From positions 1 to 9,457 of the forward strand of contig JBKHXE010000014.1 in assembly GCA_046566185.1 (NCBI GenBank): DNA of 9,457 nucleotides, read 5' to 3'. Source of the stretch: SCSIO-59966 sp046566185. Its GTDB lineage: Bacteria > Actinomycetota > Actinomycetes > Actinomycetales > SCSIO-59966. The first letter of the stretch is position 1, and every line of letters begins with the position of its first letter. Below the pieces are notes generated by a model. The model saw only the letters and a program-made list of their open reading frames with translations. It was not told where the DNA came from and made no database searches. Positions 1 to 6,118 of this stretch are shown piece by piece. Position numbers and translations under genes: made by a program.

Positions 1-1517
1 CGCGACCGCAACGACCGCGGCCGCAACGACAACCGCACCGACCCGCGGGTCGACGGCGGCAACCGCCAGGGCCAGAACCAGAACGACGAGGACGACGACG
101 ACTTCGAGGGCGGCCGGGGCCGTCGCGGCCGCCGGTACCGCGACCGCAACAAGCGCGGCGGCGTCTCGGCCGGCCGGACAACCGCACCGACGGGCGCACC
201 GACACCCGCCCCGACACCCGCGCGGCCGCCGACCGCGACCGCGGGGACGACGGCGACGACGACGACTTCGAGGGCGGCCGGGGCCGCCGCGGCCGTCGCT
301 ACCGCGACCGCAACCGTCGCGGCGGCCGCGTGCGCTTCGAGCAGCCGAACGAGCCCACCGTCAGCGAGGACGACGTCCTGCTGCCGGTCGCGGGCATCCT
401 CGACGTGCTGGACAACTACGCGTTCGTCCGCACCTCCGGCTACCTGACCGGTCCCAACGACGTCTACGTCTCCCTGTCGCAGGTGCGCCGCTACGGCCTG
501 CGCCGCGGCGACGCGATCATCGGCGCGGTCCGGCAACCCCGCGAGGGCGAGCGCAAGGACAAGTACAACGCGCTGGTCCGCCTCGACAGCGTCAACGGCC
601 TGGACCCCGAGCAGGCGCGCAACCGCCCGGAGTTCACCAAGCTCACGCCGCTGTACCCGCAGGAGCGGCTGCGCCTGGAGACCGAGCCGGGCATCCTCAC
701 CACGCGGATCATCGACCTCGTCGCCCCGCTCGGCAAGGGCCAGCGCGCCCTCATCGTGTCGCCGCCGAAGGCGGGCAAGACCCTCGTGCTGCAGGCGATC
801 GCCAACGCGATCGCGGTCAACAACCCCGAGGTCCACCTCATGGTCGTGCTCGTCGACGAGCGGCCCGAGGAGGTCACGGACATGCAGCGCACGGTCAAGG
901 GCGAGGTCATCGCCTCGACCTTCGACCGCCCGGCCGACGACCACACGACGGTCGCCGAGCTGGCGATCGAGCGGGCCAAGCGGCTCGTCGAGCTCGGCCA
1001 CGACGTCGTCGTCCTGCTCGACTCCATCACCCGCCTCGGCCGCGCCTACAACATCGCGGCGCCGGCGTCCGGTCGCATCCTGTCCGGCGGCGTCGACTCC
1101 AGCGCGCTCTATCCGCCGAAGCGGTTCTTCGGCGCGGCGCGCAACATCGAGAACGGCGGCTCGCTGACGATCCTCGCGACGGCGCTGGTCGAGACCGGCT
1201 CCAAGGCCGACGAGGTCATCTTCGAGGAGTTCAAGGGCACCGGTAACTCGGAGCTGCGCCTGGACCGGCGGCTCGCGGACAAGCGGATCTTCCCCGCCGT
1301 CGACGTCAACCCGTCGGGCACGCGCCGCGAGGAGATCCTGCTCGGGCGCGAGGAGCTGCAGATCGTCTGGAAGCTGCGTCGCGTGCTGACGGCGCTGGAG
1401 TCGCAGCAGGCCATCGAGCTGCTGATCTCCAAGCTCCGCGAGACGCGCAGCAACACCGAGTTCCTCATGCAGGTCCAGAAGACGACCCCGGTCGTCGGCA
1501 AGGGCGACGACGACTGA
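1..1517 (+). CDS. rho: Transcription termination factor Rho, 5' partial with an apparent -1 frameshift
   Basis: Rho is the hexameric RNA-dependent ATPase that ends transcription of untranslated RNA. The gene enters from the left edge in frame 1 (1 to about 175) and continues in frame 3 (about 163-1517). Counting from the GTG at 330, the intact 395-residue part has a cold-shock-like primary RNA-binding domain (about 15-90), Walker A SPPKAGKT (144-151), Walker B VVVLLDSITR (226-235), the Q-loop region before PKRFFGAARN (263-272) and R-loop FKGTGN (301-306). These are all conserved Rho motifs, so the ATPase core looks functional. Upstream is the disordered Arg/Asp/Asn/Gly-rich linker typical of actinobacterial Rho; the N-terminal helical domain lies outside the window. 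The GTG at 330 has no ribosome binding site and is probably not the native start. Either a sequencing error or a real mutation breaks the frame. Confidence 0.95.
   Translation, partial: RPQRPRPQRQPHRPAGRRRQPPGPEPERRGRRRLRGRPGPSRPPVPRPQQARRRLGRPDNRTDGRTDTRPDTRAAADRDRGDDGDDDDFEGGRGRRGRRYRDRNRRGGRVRFEQPNEPTVSEDDVLLPVAGILDVLDNYAFVRTSGYLTGPNDVYVSLSQVRRYGLRRGDAIIGAVRQPREGERKDKYNALVRLDSVNGLDPEQARNRPEFTKLTPLYPQERLRLETEPGILTTRIIDLVAPLGKGQRALIVSPPKAGKTLVLQAIANAIAVNNPEVHLMVVLVDERPEEVTDMQRTVKGEVIASTFDRPADDHTTVAELAIERAKRLVELGHDVVVLLDSITRLGRAYNIAAPASGRILSGGVDSSALYPPKRFFGAARNIENGGSLTILATALVETGSKADEVIFEEFKGTGNSELRLDRRLADKRIFPAVDVNPSGTRREEILLGREELQIVWKLRRVLTALESQQAIELLISKLRETRSNTEFLMQVQKTTPVVGKGDDD
91..326 (+). 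repeat. Imperfect internal duplication in the Rho linker
   Basis: Two 72-base copies lie at 91-162 and 255-326 and match at 66 of 72 positions by hand alignment. Each encodes 24 residues beginning DDDDFEGGRGRRGRRYRDRN and ending K/R-R-G-G. Most differences are silent; the only amino-acid change is K to R. A shorter identical element, gacaaccgcaccgac, also occurs before each copy (28-42 and 177-191). The offset between the 72-base copies is 164 bases, one short of 55 codons, so copy 1 reads in frame 1 and copy 2 in frame 3. Acidic runs followed by Arg/Gly runs fit a disordered RNA-contacting linker. Confidence 0.85.
163..182 (+). other. rho: Probable -1 frameshift site in rho
   Basis: Before about 175, frame 1 has nearly all codons ending in G or C and gives a natural Rho linker. 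After about 163, frame 3 has both properties and runs into the Rho domains. Frame 1 meets a stop at 445-447. Adding one G in the ccggaca stretch near 175-178 would give A-G-R-D-N-R-T-D and join the two halves, matching the N-D-N-R-T-D found earlier at 25-42. The exact base cannot be fixed from one sequence. Sequencing or assembly error in a GC-rich repeat is the simplest explanation; a genuine mutation or a recoding event is possible. Confidence 0.75.
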
Positions 1518-1617
1518 CCCGGTCGTTCTCTGGCACACTGACTGATCGGTTCCGGTTCACGTGCCCCGCACCGTGCGGGTGGCACGACCCGGCGACCACG
1601 ACGAAGGAGCCACACCT
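1518..1617 (+). promoter_or_regulatory. rpmE leader with hairpin 1561-1585 and ribosome binding site
   Basis: This 100-base spacer separates rho from rpmE. It holds a hairpin at 1561-1585: gtgccccgca pairs with tgcgg and ggcac across a 2-base bulge, with loop ccg. A competing stem, cgggt (1576-1580) with acccg (1587-1591), cannot form at the same time. A weak extended -10-like element, TGG-CACACT, lies at 1531-1539 with no convincing -35. The ribosome binding site gaaggag (1603-1609) is eight bases before the GTG start. Structured leaders upstream of L31 genes are a described class in several bacterial groups, including actinobacteria. Whether this one matches that motif is inference. There is no U-tract, so an ordinary intrinsic terminator for rho is less likely. 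Confidence 0.4.
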
Positions 1618-1845
1618 GTGAAGAGCGACATCCACCCGGACTACGTGCTGACCGAGGTGACCTGCACCTGCGGCAACACGTTCACCACCCGCAGCACCGC
1701 GACGAGCGGCAGCATCCACGCCGACGTCTGCAGCGCCTGCCACCCGTTCTACACGGGCAAGCAGAAGATCCTGGACACCGGCGGCCGCGTGGCCCGCTTC
1801 CAGGCCCGCTACGGCAAGAAGACCGGCGGCGACGCCGCCAAGTAG
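1618..1845 (+). CDS. rpmE: 50S ribosomal protein L31, zinc-binding type
   Basis: L31 is a small protein of the large ribosomal subunit that contributes to the bridge between subunits. The 75-residue product starts MKSDIHPDY and contains C16-x-C18 and C38-S-A-C41, the four cysteines of the zinc-binding (C+) form. It also carries the conserved HPFYTGKQK segment (42-50), and its length is normal for the family. An upstream in-frame GTG at 1561 would add 19 residues, but it lies inside the leader hairpin. The GTG at 1618 has a good gaaggag site eight bases upstream and gives the family-typical N-terminus. It sits between rho and prfA as in other actinobacteria. Zinc-containing L31 is the form generally used when zinc is sufficient. 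Confidence 0.97.
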   Translation: MKSDIHPDYVLTEVTCTCGNTFTTRSTATSGSIHADVCSACHPFYTGKQKILDTGGRVARFQARYGKKTGGDAAK

Positions 1846-1882
1846 CGACACCGACGGCGCCGAACCACCCGGAGGGACGCCC

Positions 1883-2971
1883 ATGTTCGAGTCCGTCGAG
1901 GGCCTGCTCGCCGAGCACGCCCGGCTGGAGCGCGACCTGGCCGACCCGGCGGTGCACGCCGACCAGCGCCGGGCCCGCGAGCTCGGACGGCGCTACGCCG
2001 AGCTCGGCCAGGTGGCGGCCGCCCACGCCCGCTGGCGCGCGGCCGAGGACGACCTGGAGGCGGCCCGCGAGCTCGCCGCCGAGGACGCCGCGTTCGCCGC
2101 CGAGCTGCCCGCGCTGGAGGCGACGCGCGACGAGGCCGCCGAGCGGCTGCACCGTCTGCTCGTGCCGCGCGACCCGGACGACGACCGCGACGTCATCCTC
2201 GAGATCAAGGCGGGGGAGGGCGGTGAGGAGTCAGCGCTGTTCGCCGGCGACCTGCTGAGGATGTACCTGCGCTACGCCGAGCGGCGTGGCTGGAGGACCG
2301 AGGTGCTCGGCGCCACCGAGTCCGACCTCGGCGGCTACAAGGACGTCAGCGTCGCGGTGAAGTCACGGGGGACGCCGGAGCCGGGGCAGGGCGTGTGGGC
2401 CCGGCTGAAGTTCGAGGCTGGCGTGCACCGGGTGCAGCGCGTGCCGGTCACCGAGTCGCAGGGTCGCATCCACACGTCGGCGGCCGGCGTCCTCGTCCTG
2501 CCCGAGGCCGACGAGGTCGAGGTCGAGGTCGACCCGAACGACCTGCGCGTCGACGTCTTCCGCTCGTCCGGGCCGGGCGGCCAGAGCGTCAACACGACGG
2601 ACTCGGCGGTGCGGATCACGCACCTGCCGACCGGCATCGTCGTCTCCTGCCAGAACGAGAAGAGCCAGCTGCAGAACCGCGAGCAGGCGATGCGCATCCT
2701 GCGGGCCCGCCTGCACGCCGAGGCGCAGGCCGCGGCCGACGCGGAGGCCTCGCAGGCTCGCCGCTCGCAGGTGCGCACCGTCGACCGCTCGGAGCGGATC
2801 CGCACCTACAACTTCCCCGAGAACCGGATCAGCGACCACCGCACCGGGTTCAAGGCCTACAACCTCGACCAGGTGCTGGACGGCGAGCTGGACCCGGTGC
2901 TCCAGTCGTGCGTCGACGCCGACGAGGCCGCCCGGCTGGCGCAGGCGGGCAGCGGTGACCCGGCCGCCTGA
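1883..2971 (+). CDS. prfA: Peptide chain release factor 1
   Basis: RF1 reads UAA and UAG stop codons in the ribosomal A site and triggers release of the finished protein. The 362-residue product has the usual length. It shows an N-terminal helical domain rich in Ala/Glu/Arg (about 1-95), GEGGEES (111-117), the codon-reading tripeptide P188-V-T190 within RVPVTESQGRIHTSAAGV, and the catalytic G232-G233-Q234 in SSGPGGQSVNTTDSAVR. The P-x-T tripeptide marks RF1; RF2 carries SPF. The ATG start follows ggagg (1871-1875) at seven bases. The 3' end overlaps prmC by 17 bases, placing the factor beside the enzyme expected to methylate its GGQ glutamine. Confidence 0.97.
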   Translation: MFESVEGLLAEHARLERDLADPAVHADQRRARELGRRYAELGQVAAAHARWRAAEDDLEAARELAAEDAAFAAELPALEATRDEAAERLHRLLVPRDPDDDRDVILEIKAGEGGEESALFAGDLLRMYLRYAERRGWRTEVLGATESDLGGYKDVSVAVKSRGTPEPGQGVWARLKFEAGVHRVQRVPVTESQGRIHTSAAGVLVLPEADEVEVEVDPNDLRVDVFRSSGPGGQSVNTTDSAVRITHLPTGIVVSCQNEKSQLQNREQAMRILRARLHAEAQAAADAEASQARRSQVRTVDRSERIRTYNFPENRISDHRTGFKAYNLDQVLDGELDPVLQSCVDADEAARLAQAGSGDPAA

Positions 2972-3830
2972 GCGGCTGGACGTCGCGCTGCGGCGGGCCA
3001 CCGAGCGCCTGGCCGCGGCGGGGGTCGCCTCGCCGCGCGCGGACGCCGAGACGCTGGCGGCGCACCTGCTCCGCGCGGGCCGCGCCGAGGTGGTCGCCGC
3101 GGCCCTGCGGGGCGCCGACGCGCCCGAAGGCCTCGACGACCTCGTCGCCGAGCGCGCCCGGCGGGTACCGCTGCAGCACCTCACCGGGCGGGCGGGGTTC
3201 CGCACCGTCGAGCTGGACGTCGGCCCCGGCGTCTTCGTGCCGCGGCCCGAGACCGAGCTGGTCGCCGGCGCCGCGGTCGAGGAGGCACGTCGTCTCGCCG
3301 GCACCGGCCGCCGTCCGGTGGTCGTCGACCTGTGCACCGGGTCGGGGGCGATCGCCCTCGCCGTCGCGGTCGAGGTGCCCGCCGCCGACGTCCACGCGGT
3401 CGAGGTCGACCTCCAGGCGCATGCGTGGGCCGCGCGCAACCTCGCCGCGTCGGGCGTGGACCTGCGACTCGGCGACGCCGCCGACGCCTTCACCGACCTC
3501 GACGGCACGGTCGACGTGGTGGTGTCCAACCCGCCGTACATCCCGCCGGACGCCGTACCCGTCGACGCGGAGGTGCGCGACCACGACCCGCAGGTGGCGC
3601 TGTACGGCGGCGGGCCGGACGGGCTCGACGTGCCCCGCGCCGTCCTCGCCGCCGCGGCGCGCCTGCTGCGACCCGGCGGGCTCGTCGTCGTGGAGCACGC
3701 CGACACCCAGGGGGAGGCGCTGCTCGCGGTGCTGACGGGCGGACCCTGGGAGCACGCCGCCGGCCACGTCGACCTCGCCGGACGCGCACGCTTCTCCTCG
3801 GCGCGGCGGTGCCAGACTGACCCCTCGTGA
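2955..3830 (+). CDS. prmC: Release factor glutamine N5-methyltransferase
   Basis: PrmC (HemK) uses S-adenosylmethionine to methylate the glutamine of the GGQ motif of release factors, here expected at Q234 of the upstream RF1. The 291-residue protein has the N-terminal helical substrate-binding domain (about 1-75), the conserved VFVPRPETE segment (93-101), the SAM-binding loop DLCTGSGAIAL (125-135) and the catalytic SNPPY (191-195). Length and motif order are typical. The GTG start lies inside the end of prfA and has only a weak Shine-Dalgarno sequence, so translation probably depends on ribosomes finishing prfA. The stop overlaps the tsaC start as GTGA. Confidence 0.96.
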   Translation: MTRPPERLDVALRRATERLAAAGVASPRADAETLAAHLLRAGRAEVVAAALRGADAPEGLDDLVAERARRVPLQHLTGRAGFRTVELDVGPGVFVPRPETELVAGAAVEEARRLAGTGRRPVVVDLCTGSGAIALAVAVEVPAADVHAVEVDLQAHAWAARNLAASGVDLRLGDAADAFTDLDGTVDVVVSNPPYIPPDAVPVDAEVRDHDPQVALYGGGPDGLDVPRAVLAAAARLLRPGGLVVVEHADTQGEALLAVLTGGPWEHAAGHVDLAGRARFSSARRCQTDPS

Positions 3831-4498
3831 GCAGCATCTACGACTGCGGCGACGCCGACCAGCGGGCGGCCGGCGTGCGGCACGCCACCGACGCCCTGCG
3901 CCGGGGTGAGCTGGTGGTCCTGCCGACCGACACCGTCTACGGCATCGCTGCCGACGCGTTCTCGCCCGAGGCCGTGGCGGCCCTCCTCGACGCGAAAGGG
4001 CGCGGCCGGGAGAAGCCCCCGCCGGTGCTGGTTCCCGACGCCCGGACGCTGGACGGGTTGACGACCGAGGTGACCGACGACGTCCGGGCGCTGGTCGAGG
4101 CGTTCTGGCCCGGCCCGCTGACGGTCATCTGCTGGGCCCAGGCCTCGCTGCACTGGGACCTGGGGGAGACCTCCGGGACCGTCGCCGTCCGGATGCCGGA
4201 CCACGAGGTGGCCCTCGAGGTGCTGACGGCCACCGGGCCGCTCGCCGTGAGCAGCGCCAACCGCACCGGTCAGCCCGCGGCCACCACGGCGGACGGCGCC
4301 CGCGACCAGCTCGGGGACACCGTGGCCGCCTACCTGGACGCCGGGCCGAGCAGCGAGGCCGGCGCGCCGTCGACCATCGTCGACGCGACGCGGGGCGCCC
4401 CCCGCGTCGTCCGGCTCGGCGCCCTGTCGTGGGAGGCCCTGCGCGAGGTCGTGCCCACGAGCCAGGGCCCGGAGGGCGTGGAGCCCGCCCAGCCGTGA
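3827..4498 (+). CDS. tsaC: L-threonylcarbamoyladenylate synthase (TsaC/YwlC/Sua5 family)
   Basis: This enzyme makes threonylcarbamoyl-AMP from threonine, bicarbonate and ATP, the first step of the t6A modification at position 37 of ANN-decoding tRNAs. The 223-residue product is a single YrdC-type domain without the extra C-terminal Sua5 domain, so TsaC is the better name. Visible motifs are PTDTVYGIAADAF (33-45), KGRGREKP (57-64), SGTVAVRMP (116-124), the S-S-A-N segment (142-145) and PSTIVD (181-186). The GTG start overlaps the prmC stop by four bases, and its own stop overlaps the wecA start in the same way. The last 15 residues or so are poorly conserved tail. Confidence 0.94.
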   Translation: MSSIYDCGDADQRAAGVRHATDALRRGELVVLPTDTVYGIAADAFSPEAVAALLDAKGRGREKPPPVLVPDARTLDGLTTEVTDDVRALVEAFWPGPLTVICWAQASLHWDLGETSGTVAVRMPDHEVALEVLTATGPLAVSSANRTGQPAATTADGARDQLGDTVAAYLDAGPSSEAGAPSTIVDATRGAPRVVRLGALSWEALREVVPTSQGPEGVEPAQP

Positions 4499-5595
4499 GG
4501 GCCTACCTGTTCGTCATGGTGGTCGCGGCGGCGGTCACCTACCTGGCGACACCGCTCGCGCGTCGCCTCGCCGAGCGCAGCCGGGCGATGACGCCGGTGC
4601 GCGACCGGGACGTGCACAGCGTGCCCACCCCCCGGCTCGGCGGGCTGGCGATGCTCGGCGGGGTGGCGGCCGCGTTCGTCGTGGCGAGCCGGCTGCCGTT
4701 CCTCGACGGGGTCTTCGCCACCCGGGACCCCTGGGCGATCCTCGCCGCGGGAGCCCTGGTGTGCCTGCTGGGCGTCGCCGACGACGTGTGGGGGCTCGAC
4801 GCCCTCACCAAGCTGGCCGGCCAGGTGCTGGCGGCCGGCCTGCTGGCCTGGCAGGGCGTGCAGCTCGTGTCGCTGCCGGTCGGCGGCGTGACGGTGGGCT
4901 CGGGCGGGCTGTTCCTCGCGCTCACCGTCGCGGCCGTGGTGGTGACGATCAACGCGGTGAACTTCGTCGACGGGCTGGACGGGCTGGCGGCCGGGGTGAT
5001 GGCCATCGGCGGCGGGGCGTTCTTCGTCTACACCTACCTGCTGACGCGCGGCACGAGCAGCGACGACTACTCCAGCCTCGCCGCGCTCGTCGTCGCCGCC
5101 CTGGTCGGGGTCTGCGTCGGCTTCCTGCCGCACAACTTCAACCCGGCGCGCATCTTCATGGGGGACAGCGGCTCCATGCTCCTCGGCCTGCTGCTCGCCT
5201 CGGCGGCGATCGGGGTGACCGGCCAGGTGGACCCGACCGTCGTGTCGGACGCCCAGCTCGTGCCGGCCTACTTCCCGCTGCTGCTGCCGGTCGTCGTGCT
5301 GCTGCTGCCGCTGACCGACCTGGCGCTGGCCGTGCTGCGCCGCGTGACGGCCGGCCAGTCCCCGTTCGCGGCCGACCGGTTGCACCTGCACCACCGCCTG
5401 CTGGACCTCGGGCACACCCACGCCCGCGCCGTCCTCATCATGTACGTCTGGACGGCGGTGATGGCCTTCGGCGCGGTCTCGCTGGCGTTCGTGCCGCTGT
5501 CGACCGGGCTGCCGCTGTGGGGGATCGCGACCGCGGTGGCGGTGGTGCTGACCCTGGGCCCGCTGCGCGGGAAGAGCCTGCCCCGGCGCTTGTGA
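4495..5595 (+). CDS. wecA: WecA-type undecaprenyl-phosphate sugar-1-phosphate transferase, membrane protein
   Basis: Members of this family move a sugar-1-phosphate, usually GlcNAc-1-P from UDP-GlcNAc, onto a polyprenyl phosphate and so start cell-envelope glycan assembly. The actinobacterial homologue Rfe/WecA starts the arabinogalactan linker in mycobacteria. The 366-residue product is almost entirely hydrophobic helices, roughly ten or eleven. It carries the metal-site D96-D97, NFVDGLDGLAAG (156-167), FMGDSGSM (221-228) and H297-L-H-H300. The HxHH form points to WecA/TagO, since MraY has a different His motif. The GTG at 4495 was chosen because it overlaps the tsaC stop as GTGA and gives a first membrane helix at once. 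A GTG at 4429 would add 22 non-hydrophobic residues inside tsaC. The acceptor and sugar are inferred. Confidence 0.9.
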   Translation: MRAYLFVMVVAAAVTYLATPLARRLAERSRAMTPVRDRDVHSVPTPRLGGLAMLGGVAAAFVVASRLPFLDGVFATRDPWAILAAGALVCLLGVADDVWGLDALTKLAGQVLAAGLLAWQGVQLVSLPVGGVTVGSGGLFLALTVAAVVVTINAVNFVDGLDGLAAGVMAIGGGAFFVYTYLLTRGTSSDDYSSLAALVVAALVGVCVGFLPHNFNPARIFMGDSGSMLLGLLLASAAIGVTGQVDPTVVSDAQLVPAYFPLLLPVVVLLLPLTDLALAVLRRVTAGQSPFAADRLHLHHRLLDLGHTHARAVLIMYVWTAVMAFGAVSLAFVPLSTGLPLWGIATAVAVVLTLGPLRGKSLPRRL

Positions 5596-5606
5596 TAGCG
5601 TTCACA
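5591..5606. promoter_or_regulatory. Crp/GlxR-like operator TGTGA-N6-TCACA
   Basis: TGTGA (5591-5595), spacer TAGCGT (5596-5601) and TCACA (5602-5606) match the Crp-family consensus exactly. The symmetry extends to nine bases per arm (5587-5595 and 5602-5610). The site covers the wecA stop codon and lies 63 bases before the atpI start. Actinobacterial Crp proteins (GlxR in Corynebacterium, Rv3676 in M. tuberculosis) recognise this consensus. Allowing for high GC, I estimate about 0.001 such matches by chance in a window this size. The same symmetry would also fold as an RNA hairpin, which is the main alternative reading. Confidence 0.6.
5593..5601 (+). promoter_or_regulatory. Possible extended -10 element for the atp operon
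   Basis: TGA-TAGCGT has the form TGn-TAnnnT of an extended -10 promoter. The hexamer fills the spacer of the Crp-like palindrome exactly. No good -35 is visible 16 to 18 bases upstream (aagagcc). Transcription would start near 5608, giving a leader of about 60 bases. If real, bound Crp would block RNA polymerase rather than recruit it. No better TAnnnT element is visible between the palindrome and the atpI start. Confidence 0.3.
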
Positions 5607-5609
5607 AGC

Positions 5610-5627
5610 GCCGTCGGGGACGACGGC
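5610..5627 (+). terminator. Seven-bp hairpin between wecA and atpI, terminator-like but without a U-tract
   Basis: gccgtcg (5610-5616) pairs perfectly with cgacggc (5621-5627) across a four-base loop, ggga. It follows the palindrome at 5587-5610 directly and shares base 5610 with it, so the transcript could form two stacked hairpins after the wecA stop codon. There is no run of T after it. It may be a weak actinobacterial-style terminator or a 5'-leader structure of the atp mRNA. The sequence cannot separate these two roles. Confidence 0.4.
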
Positions 5628-5668
5628 AGACGACCAGTGACGACCCCCCGGCACGAGGAGGGCCGCCC

Positions 5669-6088
5669 GTGAAGGCCGCCGACGACCCCTACGCCGCGAT
5701 GCTCCGCGGCGCCGCGATCCCCACCGTGGCGGTGGCGGTGGTCGCCCTCGTCGTCGCCGGCCTGCTGCAAGGTGGGCCGGGGCTCGCAGGAGCGGCGCTC
5801 GCAGCCCTCGTCGTCCTCCTGTTCTTCTCCGCGAGCCTCCTCGTGATGCGCGCCGTCGCCCGGTCCAACCCCGCCTCCGTGCTCGCCGCGGCCCTGCTCA
5901 CGTACGTGACGAAGGTCGGACTGCTGGGGCTGTTCCTGCTGCTGGTCGGCGGTGCGTCGTGGCTCTCCGGAGACGCCTTCGCGCTGACGACCGTGGCGTG
6001 CGCCGTCGTGTGGCTCGCCTTCGAGGTCCGCTCGTTCGCGCGCCTGCGCCTGCTCGTCGCGCCCGACGCGGAGGAGCCGTCGAGGTGA
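5669..6088 (+). CDS. atpI: AtpI-like four-helix membrane protein of the ATP synthase operon
   Basis: The 139-residue product has four predicted membrane helices (about 17-33, 37-58, 71-93 and 103-120) and short charged ends. Size, topology and position upstream of the a-subunit gene fit the AtpI / ATP synthase I group, which is poorly conserved in sequence. AtpI proteins have been linked to c-ring assembly and to Mg2+ supply; neither role can be read from this sequence. The GTG start follows a strong gaggaggg (5655-5662) at six bases. The gene lies 73 bases after wecA and 30 bases before atpZ. The family assignment rests on position and topology more than on motifs, so "conserved hypothetical membrane protein" is the cautious alternative. 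Confidence 0.7.
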   Translation: MKAADDPYAAMLRGAAIPTVAVAVVALVVAGLLQGGPGLAGAALAALVVLLFFSASLLVMRAVARSNPASVLAAALLTYVTKVGLLGLFLLLVGGASWLSGDAFALTTVACAVVWLAFEVRSFARLRLLVAPDAEEPSR

Positions 6089-6102
6089 CCTGGGTCCTCC
6101 GC

Positions 6103-6108
6103 TACAGT
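6103..6108 (+). promoter_or_regulatory. Possible -10 element TACAGT for a leaderless atpZ transcript
   Basis: TACAGT (TAnnnT type) ends ten bases before the atpZ ATG at 6119. The 30 bases between atpI and atpZ contain no Shine-Dalgarno sequence; the bases just before the ATG are pyrimidine-rich. Together these suit a leaderless mRNA starting at or close to the ATG, which is common in actinobacteria. No clear -35 is visible, and the spacing is slightly long, so reading from the upstream operon transcript remains possible. Confidence 0.35.
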
Positions 6109-6118
6109 TCCGGCCCTG

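Noticed and set aside
330..332. GTG as the native start of rho
   Set aside because: There is no ribosome binding site before it, and the Rho linker clearly continues upstream in both frames.
1561..1617. N-terminal extension of L31 from the GTG at 1561
   Set aside because: The added 19 residues are not part of the family, and the stretch forms the leader hairpin and ribosome binding site of the 1618 start.
2363..4204. A 613-codon open frame on the minus strand across prfA, prmC and tsaC
   Set aside because: It lies wholly opposite three clear genes, is low-complexity and Arg/Gly/Pro-rich, and shows no domain. Long antisense frames are expected at this GC level.
4429..4494. Longer WecA from the GTG at 4429
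   Set aside because: It would overlap tsaC by 70 bases and add a non-hydrophobic stretch; the GTGA overlap at 4495 is the better start.
4330..5421. A 363-codon minus-strand open frame opposite wecA
   Set aside because: Its His/Gln/Arg-rich content mirrors the hydrophobic codons of a membrane protein on the other strand; no family features.
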